A program made the translations under genes and the position numbers. Below the pieces are notes generated by a model. That model saw nothing but the letters and a program-made list of their open reading frames with translations. It was not told the origin of the DNA and ran no database searches. Shown here one piece after another: positions 47,101 to 58,854 of a DNA stretch of 64,000 bases; position 1 is the first letter of the stretch; the number at the start of each line of letters is the position of its first letter. The stretch spans positions 46,281,527 to 46,345,526 of the forward strand of contig OZ020514.1 of the NCBI GenBank assembly GCA_963971425.1, given 5' to 3'. The stretch is from Bryoerythrophyllum caledonicum (lineage: Eukaryota > Streptophyta > Bryopsida > Pottiales > Pottiaceae).

Positions 47101-49918
47101 AAAAATAATCTTCATTCAATCAGTTTCAAGCAAGACTCGAACGAAACTGACGTACAATTGAGTCACAAACAACTATGTTTGCGGCCCAACTTCTAAAGAT
47201 GACCTTCTCGTGCCGAGAGGGTCATTTCTCAGAGTTGAGCCGCAGTGGGGCTCAACCTCATTGTGACTGCCTCGTTGCCGAGAGGGTCACAATGGAATTG
47301 AGCCCCACTGCGTCCCAACTCCGAGAGATGACTTTCTCGGCACGAGAGCGTCATCTCCAGGAGTTGAGCCGCAATAGGACCCAACTCCATGGCGTCTATC
47401 TCAGCAACAAGAAGGGCTCCATGGGGCTCGGCCCTATTGCGGCTCAACTCCTGGAGATGACGCTCTCGTGCCGAGAGGGTCATCTCTCCGAGTTGGGCCG
47501 CAATGGGGCTAAACTCCATTGTGACCCTCTCGGCAACGAGACGGTGACAATGGGGTTGAGCCCCACTGCGGCTCAACTCTGAGAATTGACCCTCTCGGCA
47601 CGAGAGCGTCATCTCTTGAGGTTGGGCCCTATTGCGGCCCAACCCCTAGAGATGACCCTCTCGGCATGAGAGGGTCATCTCTCGGAGTTGAGCCGCAGTA
47701 GGGCTCAACCCCATTGTGACCGTCTCGTTGCCGAGAGGGTCACAATGAAGTTAAGCCCCATTGCGGCCCAACTCCGAGAGATGACCCTCTCGTGCCAAAA
47801 TCGTTGTGCACAGAGGTTGGACCGCAATGGGGCTCAATACCATTGTGACCCTCTCGGCAACGAGACGGTCACAATGGAATTAAGCGCTATTGCGGCCTAA
47901 TCTCAAGGCATGATCCTCTCGGCACGAGAGGGTGGTTTCCTTGAGTTGAGCTGCTTGGAAGCTACAACTGATTTGGTACCATACAAATTCAACCGCGTAA
48001 TCCAGAGCCTGATCTAAGGTGGAATAGATGTGGAAGGCGAGAAAATACATGGTCAAGAAACTCGGGGCCATTTGTTGGGTTTGCGACACTTGCAAGTTTT
48101 CCGAACTTTTGTCTCAGCTTCTCTCTTTTGGCGACCATTGCAACCTCCACATGCTGCCGCAAATTTGCACATGTTTGCTCTTCGGCTGTTGTATGAAATG
48201 TGAACGCAACTCTCTCGTCCCTTGTCGCCTCGTGTGTCTCATTTTGCATTATTAGAAACAAGAAATACATATCATTTCAATCAAGACTTCTGATTCAAAA
48301 CATCAAACAAATGTTATTTGGAATCTTACCTGGAACAATATCTTCACCATTTGGGATGCAGGAATTGGATACCATGATCCAGAGCCCTTTTCGAGGCACT
48401 GCTTGTACTTGGCCTCTGGAATCAAGTCTGCAAAATACTGCAACGGCCTTCGTCCAAGTACGCTTACTCGGTCCAATAAGTGCATTGTATTTGTTTTTAC
48501 ATATGATCTCTCGTTGGCGCTCGAAAGACACACCCTAATCAGCTTAGACAACGTTATAGAGAAAACGGGAAGTCAAGAGAGAATTCATGAAGTACCTATT
48601 AACAGCCTGCATCGCGGCCATGATTTTTGGATAGCCACTTGCAGTGATGTCAAGCACAGTGCATTCAGGTCGACCATGAATCATGTGGAAGTTTGGTCAC
48701 CTGCCTTACTCGTGTTCATAAGTTCCATCCAAGCTTCGTGTCGGTGATTTCCATCGTAAATGAAAAACATCTTGCCAAAGAGCTCCATTAGGTCCGGGTC
48801 TTGTACCAATGTTCTCTCAAACTCTTCGTTGACAATGTTCCACTCTCGCGACCAATTACTCTTTAAGCTACTTGTGACCGCAGCCTCCTCCCCGTTCCGT
48901 CCAGTCGCGGCGACGTAGAACACCGCACTGTCTGGACGAATTCCGTGCTGGAATTCACCCATGAGCCGCAACTTGTCGTTGTCATGAACTACTCGGAGCT
49001 CCTGCATTGGCAACATTCTACACAAAGGAATTTGCAGCCGGGAAAACTTCTCAAAAGGGTTTCGCCGCATCATATGAATGGCGGCGAAAGCATCCGGGTT
49101 GTATGCCAGTCCTATTTGTTTTTCAACTTCTTTGATGTCAATGTCAGGATCGTTTCCGAGTAGACCAACGTCTTCGTCCGGTGATGTTTCCCTCTTCCGA
49201 CCTCTTCCTTTCTTCCGTTCGGTTCCTTCCTCCGATCCTTCAGTTGCTTCCGTTCTGTTCCCCTCGTCGTCAAGATGAATGAGGGCTCCTGCTGCATCCG
49301 CTCTTCTTTCCTGGTTCTCGTCCGCATCATCATCCTCCTCACTGCTCGAAACGTCAACAACGTCGTCCGCATCATCGTCCTCCGAGTCTTCTTCGGCCGC
49401 ATCATCTGGACAATCCTCTTGGTTAGCGGTCATCTTACCTTTCCACGTTCTTTCCAATTCGTCCTTCTCCACGTCTTCATCTTCGGACTCCGTGGCAGCG
49501 GGCAGCTTTTGCGCATCGCCTTTGTCGCTGGCAATATCGACGACATCAACTGACCCCACTGCATCTCCAATCTGACTAGGGTTGTCATCTTTGTCATCGG
49601 CTGGCGGAGTCTGCTCCGCCCTATCGAGTCTCATCTTCTAAGAAAACCCACAACAAGTTAGGACAAAACTCTAAACCTCAAAGAACCCAAAACCCTAACC
49701 GGACCTCAATTTCAGTTCTATGGACGTTAGAATCTTACCTTCAACCTTCTGAATACAATGGCCTCCGCTTTCTCACTGTCAGTCAACCCCTCTCTTTTGC
49801 TACCCTTTCTAGCCATTCTTCCTTTCCTTCCTCTACGCTTCTTTCTAGATACAGTCGAGACTAGAGGTTCCCCAATCAGCGATTCCCTCGCGTGCACCTC
49901 AGCCTCTTCTACATCCAT
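44150..49918 (-). pseudogene. Gene B: ParB/DNA-methyltransferase-like, intron-rich
   Basis: Start ATG 49918-49916 (MDVEEAEVHARE). Exon 1 ends AAG|GTAAGATT at 49739. Exon 2 (from 49637) holds an acidic region and LRVVHDNDKLRLMGEFQHG...MFFIYDGNHRHEAWMELM, like the GxHR...A box of ParB/Srx-like proteins. Further exons lie at about 48680-48600, 48551-48327, 48230-47960, 46785-46550 and 46485-45050. The last of these contains VDLILVEVRDNLP and LHDDGRMFIVYADDNG, in the place of the DPPY region. The next exons give IVVDVTARVG|ASIIVSKDHGRRIVALEADSDVF, matching SAM-binding motif I and the following acidic residue of beta-class amino-methyltransferases (catalytic motif before motif I). The terminal exon ends at 44150. 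Frameshifts near 48700, 48070, 45790 and 45050. The DPPY motif itself is not intact. Confidence 0.55.
46800..47947. repeat. Hairpin array in an intron of gene B
   Basis: At least twelve modules combining a GACCCTCTCGG...GAGAGGGTC hairpin with 'agttgagccgcantggggctcaa' flanks, in both orientations. 47648-47682 has perfect 15-bp arms AGAGATGACCCTCTC around GGCAT. The array lies between coding segments of gene B, hence intronic. Confidence 0.85.
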
Positions 49919-49919
49919 C

Positions 49920-52298
49920 CACTATAAGAAACCCGTGTTTTTTGTTATGTCCTTAATCATGTCAGCGTGTTTTTTTGATGTCTTGGAGCTAGCCAGTAAT
50001 GTCCCCGTGAACGTGAGGATGTCCACGCGTCAATAATGAACAGTGGAGGTGGGAGGGTCCCGAAACGCGCGTGCGAAATAGGAGACGCGATGATGTCTCC
50101 AACAACGCGCCCGTCTCCGAGGACGTCATCGAGGACATCTTGGGTGACGCAAAACTGCCACGCTGGCACCGGACAAGCGTTTCACCTGAGGTAAGAATGT
50201 CGAAGTTACTGTTGTGCAAGGTAGAAAGCAGCCCAACGTTAAAAAAAACAACGAAACGGGCAGCGGTCTGCAAGAGGAGGAAAAAAAAGGCACGAGCCTT
50301 ATAAAACTAGATTTTTTTTTAAAAATAAAATAAATAAAGTATATAAAATTGAAGAATATTCTGATTATATTTATTAACTTTGATCCTTTGAAATTTTTGA
50401 TTTGTCCACTTCGTATCAAAATGGTTTCCAAAATAAAATTTAATTTTAAATATTAAAAATACAAAATATTAATTAATATTGTAATAATATTTTATAAAAA
50501 CTGATTATTCTGTAATTAAAGCGGACATATTAAATTCAATATTGTATATTTAAATATTAAATAATATTTATTAATTAATATAATATTAAAATACCACTTT
50601 TCTTTCAAAACCCGAATTATAAGGAATTTAGGGTGATTTTGTAAAGTCCTTGGTGGCTTACCCATGTGGACATATTATATATTTTGTAGTTTACAGCACT
50701 TCATCTACATGGCAAACACAATTCCATGTCGGACAAGGTGACACGTCATTCTGTGTATAGGTCCACGTCACTTGAGACATCCAATTGAAGATGTCTCGAG
50801 TAACGTCTACATGTCTTTGAGGACATCCCACAGAGACGTCTTTGAAATCATCAACAGTGTTTGGCAAAACATTGACATGTCTTGGAAAACATCGACATGT
50901 CCTGGAAAACATCATCGTGTCTTGCAAAACATAACCATCAAGTAGGATGAATTTCGTCAAGTTCATTGGATGAATAGAGGCGGCGAGGGTTAGCTGCTCC
51001 AGGCATAGTTAGGTCATGAGGCGGCTAGGGTTAGCTGCTGCAGCCATAGTTAGGTCATGAGACCTTTAAGTAGAATTTGAGGTTGCACAAAGCTCACTTT
51101 GGCCTTCATTTCTCCAAGTAGTTAGAGTTTATAATGTAGAGGTTGGAGTTTTAGAGTGTAGACTGAGTTTATAAGTTAGAATGTTAGAGTTTAGAGTGTA
51201 GAGGTTAGAGTTTTGAGTGTAGAGGTAAGAGTTTAGAGTGTAGAGGTTAGAGTTTTGAGTGTAGAGGTTAGAGTTTAGAGTGTAGAGGTTAGAGGTGCAG
51301 TGTTGGACATGCAATGTGCTGTGAGCGACATATAGACGTGACCATGTTGTAGAAGACGTATGCCGCAGCACTTAGGAAACGCAGGGACGTCTTTTGAAAC
51401 ATCCCCGTGTCTATGGAGACATATTTTAAATTGCGTGTATATCATATTACCACATTTGCAAGTAGGCCAGTAAGCATGAATTTGGATGAATGTACATGTT
51501 ACATGTAAGATGAGGTATTCATGTCTTGTACTCATGTCTTGTACAACATACTCATGTCTTGTACAACGTATTCATGTCTTGTACAACATCTCTTGATGTC
51601 CCTCAAAACACCATCACATACAGAGCGTCAACAATACCATGCATCAGGGGATGTCACGTCAGACACGCATAAGTTCTTTGAGACGTCTGCAATGACACCC
51701 TCAGTGCCGACGACCATGGGTCGGCAACGTATTGGAGGACGCGATCATGTCCATCGCCACGTCCTCTAGGGCATGGCGATGTTCAACGAAATCAGCATCA
51801 AAATCCAAGTAGCGTTGGCATAGGCGTCGAGCAGGACATCTCCACGTCAACCCGGGACGTCTTAAAAAACACAGCCATGTTACCAATGACGTCCCCGCAA
51901 ACACGAATCTGAAAAAAAACCATGCAAATCTCTGCTGACGTGGCACGCCACGTCACTCTTTCCCGGGTCCACATCAGAGGCCACGTGGGTCCACCTCACA
52001 TGCCACGTCAAATGCCACGTCACCAATGGAGAGGATGAATTTCCCGACCATGTGGCACTGCCCGTCATCCTACAGCTTAGGTGTCGTCTACGTGGCGCCC
52101 AGTTGGCACCATTTCCAGCCTCCCAAAATCTCCGAAAATCGTTCCTGTCGCAGGGATGTCCTCGCGTTTTTGGTGATGTCCCCACGCGTTACAGCGTGTT
52201 ACACGCGTTGGTACGTCAGAGGGATGTAAATTCGGATGTCTACATGTCTCCTGGGACATGATTCAGGACGTGACAAAAAACACCGGTTTCTTATAGTG
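49920..52298. mobile_element. Non-autonomous CACTA (En/Spm) element
   Basis: Termini CACTATAAGAAACCCGTGTT and, inverted, AACACCGGTTTCTTATAGTG, flanked by ATC on both sides (49917-49919 and 52299-52301), the 3-bp duplication of CACTA elements. Subterminal regions carry many inverted copies of words like ACATGTCTTGGAAAACATC, the usual transposase-binding repeats. The interior has an AT-rich part (50300-50640) and a tandem repeat (51120-51300, unit GTGTAGAGGTTAGAGTTTT). No transposase is present. Confidence 0.9.
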
Positions 52299-52301
52299 AT
52301 C

Positions 52302-53049
52302 GCTCTCTTCTTCCCTCCTTTCCTCCCCATTAGAGCGCACCCTCAGTCGTCAACGCAATCTCTGCCCAACGCACTACTAACAGAAGGCTCGAACATACAA
52401 AATTAAGCGGAAGAAGAGGTCGCCGCCAAAATCTAGACCTCCATATTTGTAGTGGCCACGGATGAATGATTAGAGCATTGAGTTCTCCGCATTTCATCAT
52501 TATTGGTCTACTAAGAAATCGGATGAAAAGTACATCATAGACATGCACGTGTCTAGGTGCCGATCGACTATGACTTTCGAGTACTCTAACTTGTGTGATG
52601 TCAAATTCAGAAATGGCGCACTACTACCCACAATGAGTACTGATGACGTACGGGGCCGTAAGAGTGAGTAGGATGTCTCATTCAAGCACTATCATACTAA
52701 TTGGACTTGGACCAGTCACTACATTCCTCATTATGAACCGCAAGTGGCCGTAATTTGAAATGACACCTTGAGAACAAATGATGGAGAAGTACCACTTCAT
52801 GGAATAGCCCCCACTCATCACTTCAACCAGTCATGGCCGTCAACGTGAGCCATTTCAAGTTTGATGTGGACTCATCATTCATCATGGTCATCGCACATCA
52901 CACATCATGCCAACCTCTTCCTTCGGCTAATTAACTTCATATCTTGGTCATTCCCATGACTGCCCTCATTATTCACCATACTTGCTAATTTACATCATTC
53001 AAGAAGGAAGTTTCTACTGAATATTTCTTCGACTGCCAGCATGTTCGGA
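52302..53049 (+). other. Upstream region of gene B with a decayed coding fragment
   Basis: Without the CACTA element, 52302 onward would lie directly upstream of gene B. On the plus strand, 52474-52671 stays open and looks protein-like (HYWSTKKSDEKYIIDMHV, LLPTMSTDDVRGRKSE), then ends at TAG. No family was recognised. The rest has no clear gene. Confidence 0.3.
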
Positions 53050-53472
53050 TTAGCAACTACTCAGATCATAGATCATTACATGCGTCTCTTCTACTCGATT
53101 CAAATCAATTGAGACTTGCATTTCGTCGTCAACTAGTGCGGATCTCTTTCTCGACGTCTCCGTCTGAACAGGTAGTCTAGCAAACTCGCTAGCCAGGCTC
53201 CTCGTTGTCCCTGCCATCCTTCTCGACCTCGTGCTCCTTCTTGGCTCTTGCGGTCGCGTTGTCTCCCCCTCTCTTTCTTGAAGTGAAGCTGTAGTGGCCC
53301 TCTTCTCAAGTTGGGCTCGCGTCCTCTTGTTTCTGTCAGCCTCTTCTGTCGCCAGCTTGCTAACCTCTCCAACCCTAGTAGCCCCCTGCGCCGTCTCCTG
53401 CTGCATCCGTGACCGTTCTCTTTGTCTTTGTGTCGAGAAAATTGGCTTCACCTTCTTACGCTTATTCTGCAT
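53050..53472 (-). CDS. Hypothetical basic, Q/E/R-rich protein or exon
   Basis: Open frame of 140 residues starting MQNKRKKVKPIFSTQ, rich in Arg, Glu and Gln (RRSTRSRRMAGTTRSLASEF), with a candidate donor ACGCAT|GTAATG within its 3' end near 53083. It could be a separate short gene or a 5' exon of gene B, which is on the same strand. No domain was recognised. Confidence 0.3.
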   Translation of the reverse strand: MQNKRKKVKPIFSTQRQRERSRMQQETAQGATRVGEVSKLATEEADRNKRTRAQLEKRATTASLQEREGETTRPQEPRRSTRSRRMAGTTRSLASEFARLPVQTETSRKRSALVDDEMQVSIDLNRVEETHVMIYDLSSC

Positions 53473-53981
53473 GTGTTCTTACATAACACACATCACCCAC
53501 TCTAAAACATAATTCAAGAATGACACGGCCTTTCGGCGGTTATACCCCATCCGATGTTAGGGTTTCTATTCATTAGAATGGCGCTCTCTTGGGAACACCG
53601 TTCCCACTATGGCGGCCGCCCCCTTCTTCCTGCTCCATTTGATGTAGATTGATCTGTCCACAGTCCAGTAGGGGTCATCCACAAAAATTCTAAAATTCTT
53701 GTTGCCTCTATTTCGTACAAAACACTCTTACCTGTACTAAACAGTTATAACAAGACATGATCCGAAGTACCTGTGATATTAATGACAACCGTCAGACGTC
53801 TTGCATTAGAATGTATGCATTTACCAAAATTGTATTTAAAGTTCTCCCTAATTTTACGCGTGCGCCGTTCTCTACAACCACTTTCTATTAATTTAATCTT
53901 GTCACGACACTGCCATGATCAGTATTTTAGCCAACCATTTTCGCTTCCATCACAAACACGCACCACTCGTCTTCCCTTGTC
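53473..53981. other. Interval upstream of the MULE-like transposase
   Basis: No gene seen. It is probably the promoter interval between the divergent 53050-53472 frame and the transposase start at 53982. Confidence 0.3.
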
Positions 53982-56900
53982 ATGGCTTCTTCTTCTCAAG
54001 CTCCACCGTCTTCACTTTTTTTTCTTCGTGCCAGTGGCGTAGGCGTGCCACTTACTTGTCGTTTAGATTGTGACGGCGTTGCATCGGTGACTTCCTTGTT
54101 ATTGAGTCTCAGATTCTCATTCTTGCAGGACAGCATCTACATTGAGGAAGAAGTCTACGACGAGGTCACCTCGGAGCTCACTCATACTATCGCTATGAAG
54201 CACATTGTGGACGTGGATTCACAAAGAGTGTGGAAACTTACCCCAGGACAGTACCGGGTATATGGACTCTTAGGTTCTACAATCTCTACCCCAACCTATG
54301 TCCATACTGCTCATCGATCCTTGTCATGTAGCATGCACACTCCACTCCCAGCTGGAGTTAGGATCAAGGTAGAACCTGGTACGGAGAGCGTAGTAATCCT
54401 TTCCTCGGATGATGAGTCTTCCTCTGAGACAAGTTGTCAGCCAAAGTTTTCTACCCCATCCTCTTGTCCCCCTCCGATTACCACTCCCATGTCGTGCCCA
54501 CCTAGGACTACCACACCGACGTCGTATCCTCCTACATCTCGTACACCAGTGTCATGCCCTCCTGATCGTTCAATCGGCTCTTCTGTACTAAGTGTACTTT
54601 TGTGCTTGCGACAGCTGCGTCAACGTCCGGGTTGTAAGAATCCATTGAAACTTTTAGATTACGATAGAATGCGCCATGTGAAAGTAGACTATCTTCCTCA
54701 CCAATATAATGGTGATGTTATTTTTGAGCTTCCCCCGGCGCAACCGTCAGCGTCATCTACTCAAGCAAAGTTCATGCATGGAATGGACAAGAGATACGAT
54801 GGACAAGTGTGGACGAAGACTATCACAACAAATATCATCAATGACCACGGACTACATTTCCGGACTTCCAAGAGTGTCGGGCATCTACGATGCAACAATC
54901 GTGATTGTGAATTCCTGCAAAGAGACCATCGAACGGCACCGTTTAATGCTTCAGAATTTGAAGGAGTTACGCCGCATCCATTCACTTCAGGTCAGGTACC
55001 TCTTCTGGGCTCGACATTGGTTTGCAAAATCTGTCGCATGCCTCCTTCATGTCTTGCATCATGCCCTGCTATAGTTTACTATGTTTCGAGCAAGCACAAT
55101 ATCCCACGTGCTTGTATTCATCTAGGGTCACACAACCATCCCGTAAGTGTAGGGGATTATCGGGATGTCAAGGAGCGTATCAACTCCTTAATTAGTGATC
55201 AGATTGAAAGAACCACTCTTGCCACTAAAAGTTCCATAGTTTTAGAGGCGAGTAAGGACCTCGTGGGAGAGTTCTTGTTGCGCGAAGAGGACGATCCCGA
55301 GAAATTACTCAGCTTTGAGGAGTTAGTTCCAATGTTAGATAAGTGCAAGGACATGGGATCTCCAAGTATTCGTAACAAAGTGGTCTCATTTCGATACCTT
55401 AAGAAGTATGGCGTATTAGACAGCATCACGAGGTTACGGGGACTTAGCAATTGGGCATTTGTTCAGAAGAACATGTTTTCAGGTCAAGGTGATGATTCTG
55501 AAAAGGTATTTGTGTTCAAGATGTCAGAAGTTGGACCGGGTTCTGGCGTGGATTTGGTGAAGAGTATGCAAAAAGGCGGTGACCTGGAACACGCCTGGTT
55601 GATGTTTGATCACGTTAAACGTGTCAAGCAGTGGACAACTATGGCATGCCATATGTATGACGCCATTTACTATCGTGTCATGAGCATTGCATGCTGTGAT
55701 ATGCAATCGGAGGATGCGGCAGCGCAGATGGTATTTTGGAAAAATTTGAATGCTGTGATGGCTTGACATGGACTTCCGTCACCTCAATTCAAAGGATTCA
55801 TGGCGGACAGTGCCCAAGCTAATTGGAATGTTGTTCGAATTATTTATGGTAGTGGCAACAAAGACGAAGTGATGGTGGATAGAGAGCGCACGTGCCAATT
55901 CCACATGGCACAATTGATGGTGAAGCATTCTGACAAGTACATCACGGAAGGACCTTTATGAGAGCAACACAAGGCATTGTGCCACCAATACAGGAAGGCA
56001 AACACAATGGAAGAGGCTGATAGATTATACCAATCTATTCGTGCATGGTGGGCTTCGTCGGGAGCAGTCTCGGAAAGCGGGTTTCAACACCTTGATTTAT
56101 GGTTGGCATTTTGGCACTTCCGTTATCGACAGTGGGGTGGATTCATGACTCAGGTATTTATTCATTGTTTATGTACCATTTTGCCTCTTTCATTTATTAT
56201 CCTCCTAGTAAACGTGCTTGTTTGTATACAGAGCATGTCTAAAGATGAACTCGCGGAAATGCCCTCGTGTAACCTTGCTGAATCCATCCACAACAAGTGG
56301 AAGCAAGCTTCAGGCAGTAACGGTGGAGATTTGTACGTCGCAATCGTAGACGATTATGTCCGGGCCTTTCTTCAGGTGGTTAATTATTATCAGTTTCTCA
56401 AAGGTAGTGTTGTAGGGACAGGTCCGAGCAAAGAAGAGTTGAAGCTTCGTGCTGCCGAACGAAGAGCCCAAAAGACGGGTGATCCACGCATTCTAGGCGA
56501 TTCTATGATGGATATGCCGGGGGCAGATGAATTCTGCACGCATGATTCTTATATGCAAGGCGAGGAGGTGTTTGGCACACACAAGCGCAAAGAAAATGTA
56601 CCTCTTGGAGCCGATGGCGAATCACATCGTCCCGATAGGGTAAACTATTTTCATCCTCGGTACTCCTCTAGACGACTTCGGTCATCATCATTTCCTTTGC
56701 CCACTATTGACGAAGGCCATGGTATTTCATATGAGGAGGTTACACCATCACAACCATCGCATCCAATTCCAACTGCTTCTCTAGTGTGTAGGGTTGGAAT
56801 TCGTCCTCTTACGACAGTTCAAGAGTCTCATGCCATTATAACCGAGTGGCATATTGCTCATGCACCGGCGAACTCAGCTAAGAAGTGTTGGGCGCAACGT

Positions 56901-57689
56901 GGGGGAATTAAAAAGAAATGCACGGAGAGGATTGTGAGACGAGGAAAGCCAACTCCTGCACCTACCTACAATGGCAAATTCAAATGTAGAGCAAAGAACA
57001 CCTACGAAGACACTGACTTTTACTTCTGCAACGATGACATCGACCGTTGTGTGAGTGGTCTAAGACGTCCATGGGTCTGCGGAGAAAAGCCTCCTATCCC
57101 AGAAGTTTGGCCTGTTATGATTGGCACGAACCGCACTCATAGTGAGATTGTGGACTTACAACTAGCCGGATTTCAACTCCCTCAGAAGGAACAAATATCC
57201 CCGAGACGCCTGTTCTCAACAGGTAGACCACCATTGAAACAGAATTCTGTTTCTGTCCCCGAGCATCCTGACAAGTATCTTGCGAATAGGAGTGGGAAGA
57301 ATTTGAAGCGTTCTTCCGCTATGCCCAATACGAATCAAAGACCGTCAATGGGATCAACCGAACTCCTCACCGCATCTATTACTTCCGTGCGCATGGTTCT
57401 ACATCTTGGCTTTGGATGCATCATCACACTCATCTGAGGTATCCTCCCTCATGAGACATTATATACACTAACGGTGTGCGCGTTTCCCCATTGTACATGC
57501 CCAGCCTTTACGAAGACCATGAACGAATTTCGTGGACGGAGTCCGTTCACATATTGCAAGCATTCGTACTACATATTCTTGAAGATTTGTAAACTTCAAC
57601 CCAACGTCCACTTCTTCATTCATGCACCCACCTTCAGCTTCAACGAGGTGAAACTTGTTCTTGAAAGTGGCATTCTCGCACATTCTTGA
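53982..57689 (+). pseudogene. MULE-type transposase with zinc finger and SWIM domain
   Basis: Start MASSSQAPPSS at 53982. Introns with donor GTAGGC near 54037 and acceptor TTGCAG at about 54129, and at 56154-56230 (GTATTT...ATACAG). N-terminal Ser/Pro/Thr linker. WRKY/GCM1-like finger with CNNRDC, CPAIVYYVSSKHN and HLGSHNHPVS (about 54890-55140). DDE core: LMFDHVKRVKQWTTM, FKGFMADSAQANWNVVR, the CxxH-type RERTCQFHMAQ and CNLAESIHNKW with the likely Glu. C-terminal SWIM finger CTCPAF...CKHSYYIF (57497-57590). Breaks: TGA at 55764, TGA at 55959, a frameshift near 57310. MULE transposases cut element ends and make 9-bp duplications; the matching ends were not found here. Confidence 0.75.
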
Positions 57690-57727
57690 ATTTAGAATTG
57701 AATACCTACTTTTCTTATTTTTGTAAG

Positions 57728-58190
57728 GCGTACCCTCTCGTTTCCGAGAGGGTACATGATCCTCTTTTTCAAATACATTGTACTCAAACTATTTTAAGGG
57801 CAGAAGATCAAGAATTGTATGTTATACTTTATGATAATCTACTATGTCATTTTCACACTACATGAGACCTATTATTAGAAATGTACTTGCTCATTTTCAT
57901 CCATTGCGTGCTCCAAATTTAATAGTTTTCCATTATTGGAAGATATGTAGCCTCCCGGTTCCGAGAAGGTACATCCGCAACGCGGTTATCAATATTTAAT
58001 GAACAACTATTTTTAGATGTGTACCGTCTCGGAAACAAGAGGGTACATGATCGTATTTGTACCCCAATCAAAACTGCAACTATACTAAATGCGCACCATC
58101 TAGGGTCCGAAAGGGTATTTCATTATGGTTTCCCCACTTTGCAGGATCCTATTTAAGAAATGTACCCTCTCGTTTCTGAGAGGGTACTTG
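57728..58190. repeat. Hairpins with GTACCCTCTCG arms
   Basis: Five copies: 57730-57755 (perfect 11-bp arms GTACCCTCTCG, 4-nt loop), near 57950, 58021, 58102 and 58161-58186. They lie downstream of the transposase and share the core of the arrays at 43.5 and 47 kb. Confidence 0.85.
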
Positions 58191-58199
58191 GTCATTTTT

Positions 58200-58376
58200 A
58201 TTTGGAGATACAACTGGAGAAGGAGAAGAAATAGAAAAAGAAATAAAAATGAAGAAGAGAAGTAGGAAAAAAATGGGAGGAAGATGACGAAGAAGAAGAA
58301 GAAATAAAAATGAAGAAGAGAAGTAGGGAAAAAATGGGAGGAAGAAGAGGAAGAAGAAGAAGAAGAAAAATAAAAG
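58200..58376 (+). repeat. Purine-rich (GAA)n tract
   Basis: Imperfect GAAGAAGAAG repeats with two copies of 'aataaaaatgaagaagagaa'. It lies at the junction between the nested block and the resumed kinase-like sequence. Confidence 0.7.
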
Positions 58377-58377
58377 T

Positions 58378-58686
58378 AGTCATGTATGCCTACAAAAATA
58401 AACATTTAAGGCAAAGAGGGGAGGATGTACTTGAAACTCCAGAAATCCTAGCAAAAATGGTCCACGGTCTTGGGTCCCAAAAACTACCTTTTTTAGAATA
58501 TGACCAAAACATCTTAAATCATTCTTCAAATCAACCGTCAACTATGCAGCTTTTCAAGTGAAGATCGACAAATTACTGGAGCGAGATCCCCTCAAACGTC
58601 CAACACTCTGCAAAGTGGTTGACGAGCTAATGGCTAAACCATTCAACTTTGAAGTTCCGGACGCTTGCTTCTGCTATGAGATATAG
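58378..58686 (+). pseudogene. Protein-kinase-like gene, 3' part
   Basis: VMYAYKNKHLRQRGEDVLETP resembles kinase subdomain IX onward. After a frame change, FFKSTVNYAAFQVKIDKLLE and RDPLKRPTLCKVVDELM match subdomain XI with its conserved Arg-Pro, ending at TAG 58684-58686. Same strand and missing exactly the N-terminal and core parts present at 39564-40916, so I read it as the other half of that gene. Confidence 0.55.
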
Positions 58687-58854
58687 ATATTTTGACTTAG
58701 CGTATTGATAGTGAAGGTTTCAATTGTTGATCATTTTGCAATACGTACTAGCATTGTGATGTAACGGTGCTTTTTGCCCATCTCGTGATAAATAAAAGAT
58801 TAACATTTTTCATACACATTGCGACATGAGGCTCATGCATGTTAAGAAGTGAGA

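Noticed and set aside
44150..49918. Bacterial or phage contamination as the source of the ParB/methyltransferase-like gene
   Set aside because: Multiple GT-AG introns, palindromes in introns and neighbouring plant-type transposons argue for a resident eukaryotic sequence.
40917..58377. Terminal inverted repeats and target duplication for the nested block
   Set aside because: I searched both junction areas by eye and found no convincing matching ends or 9-bp duplication, so no exact element boundary is claimed.
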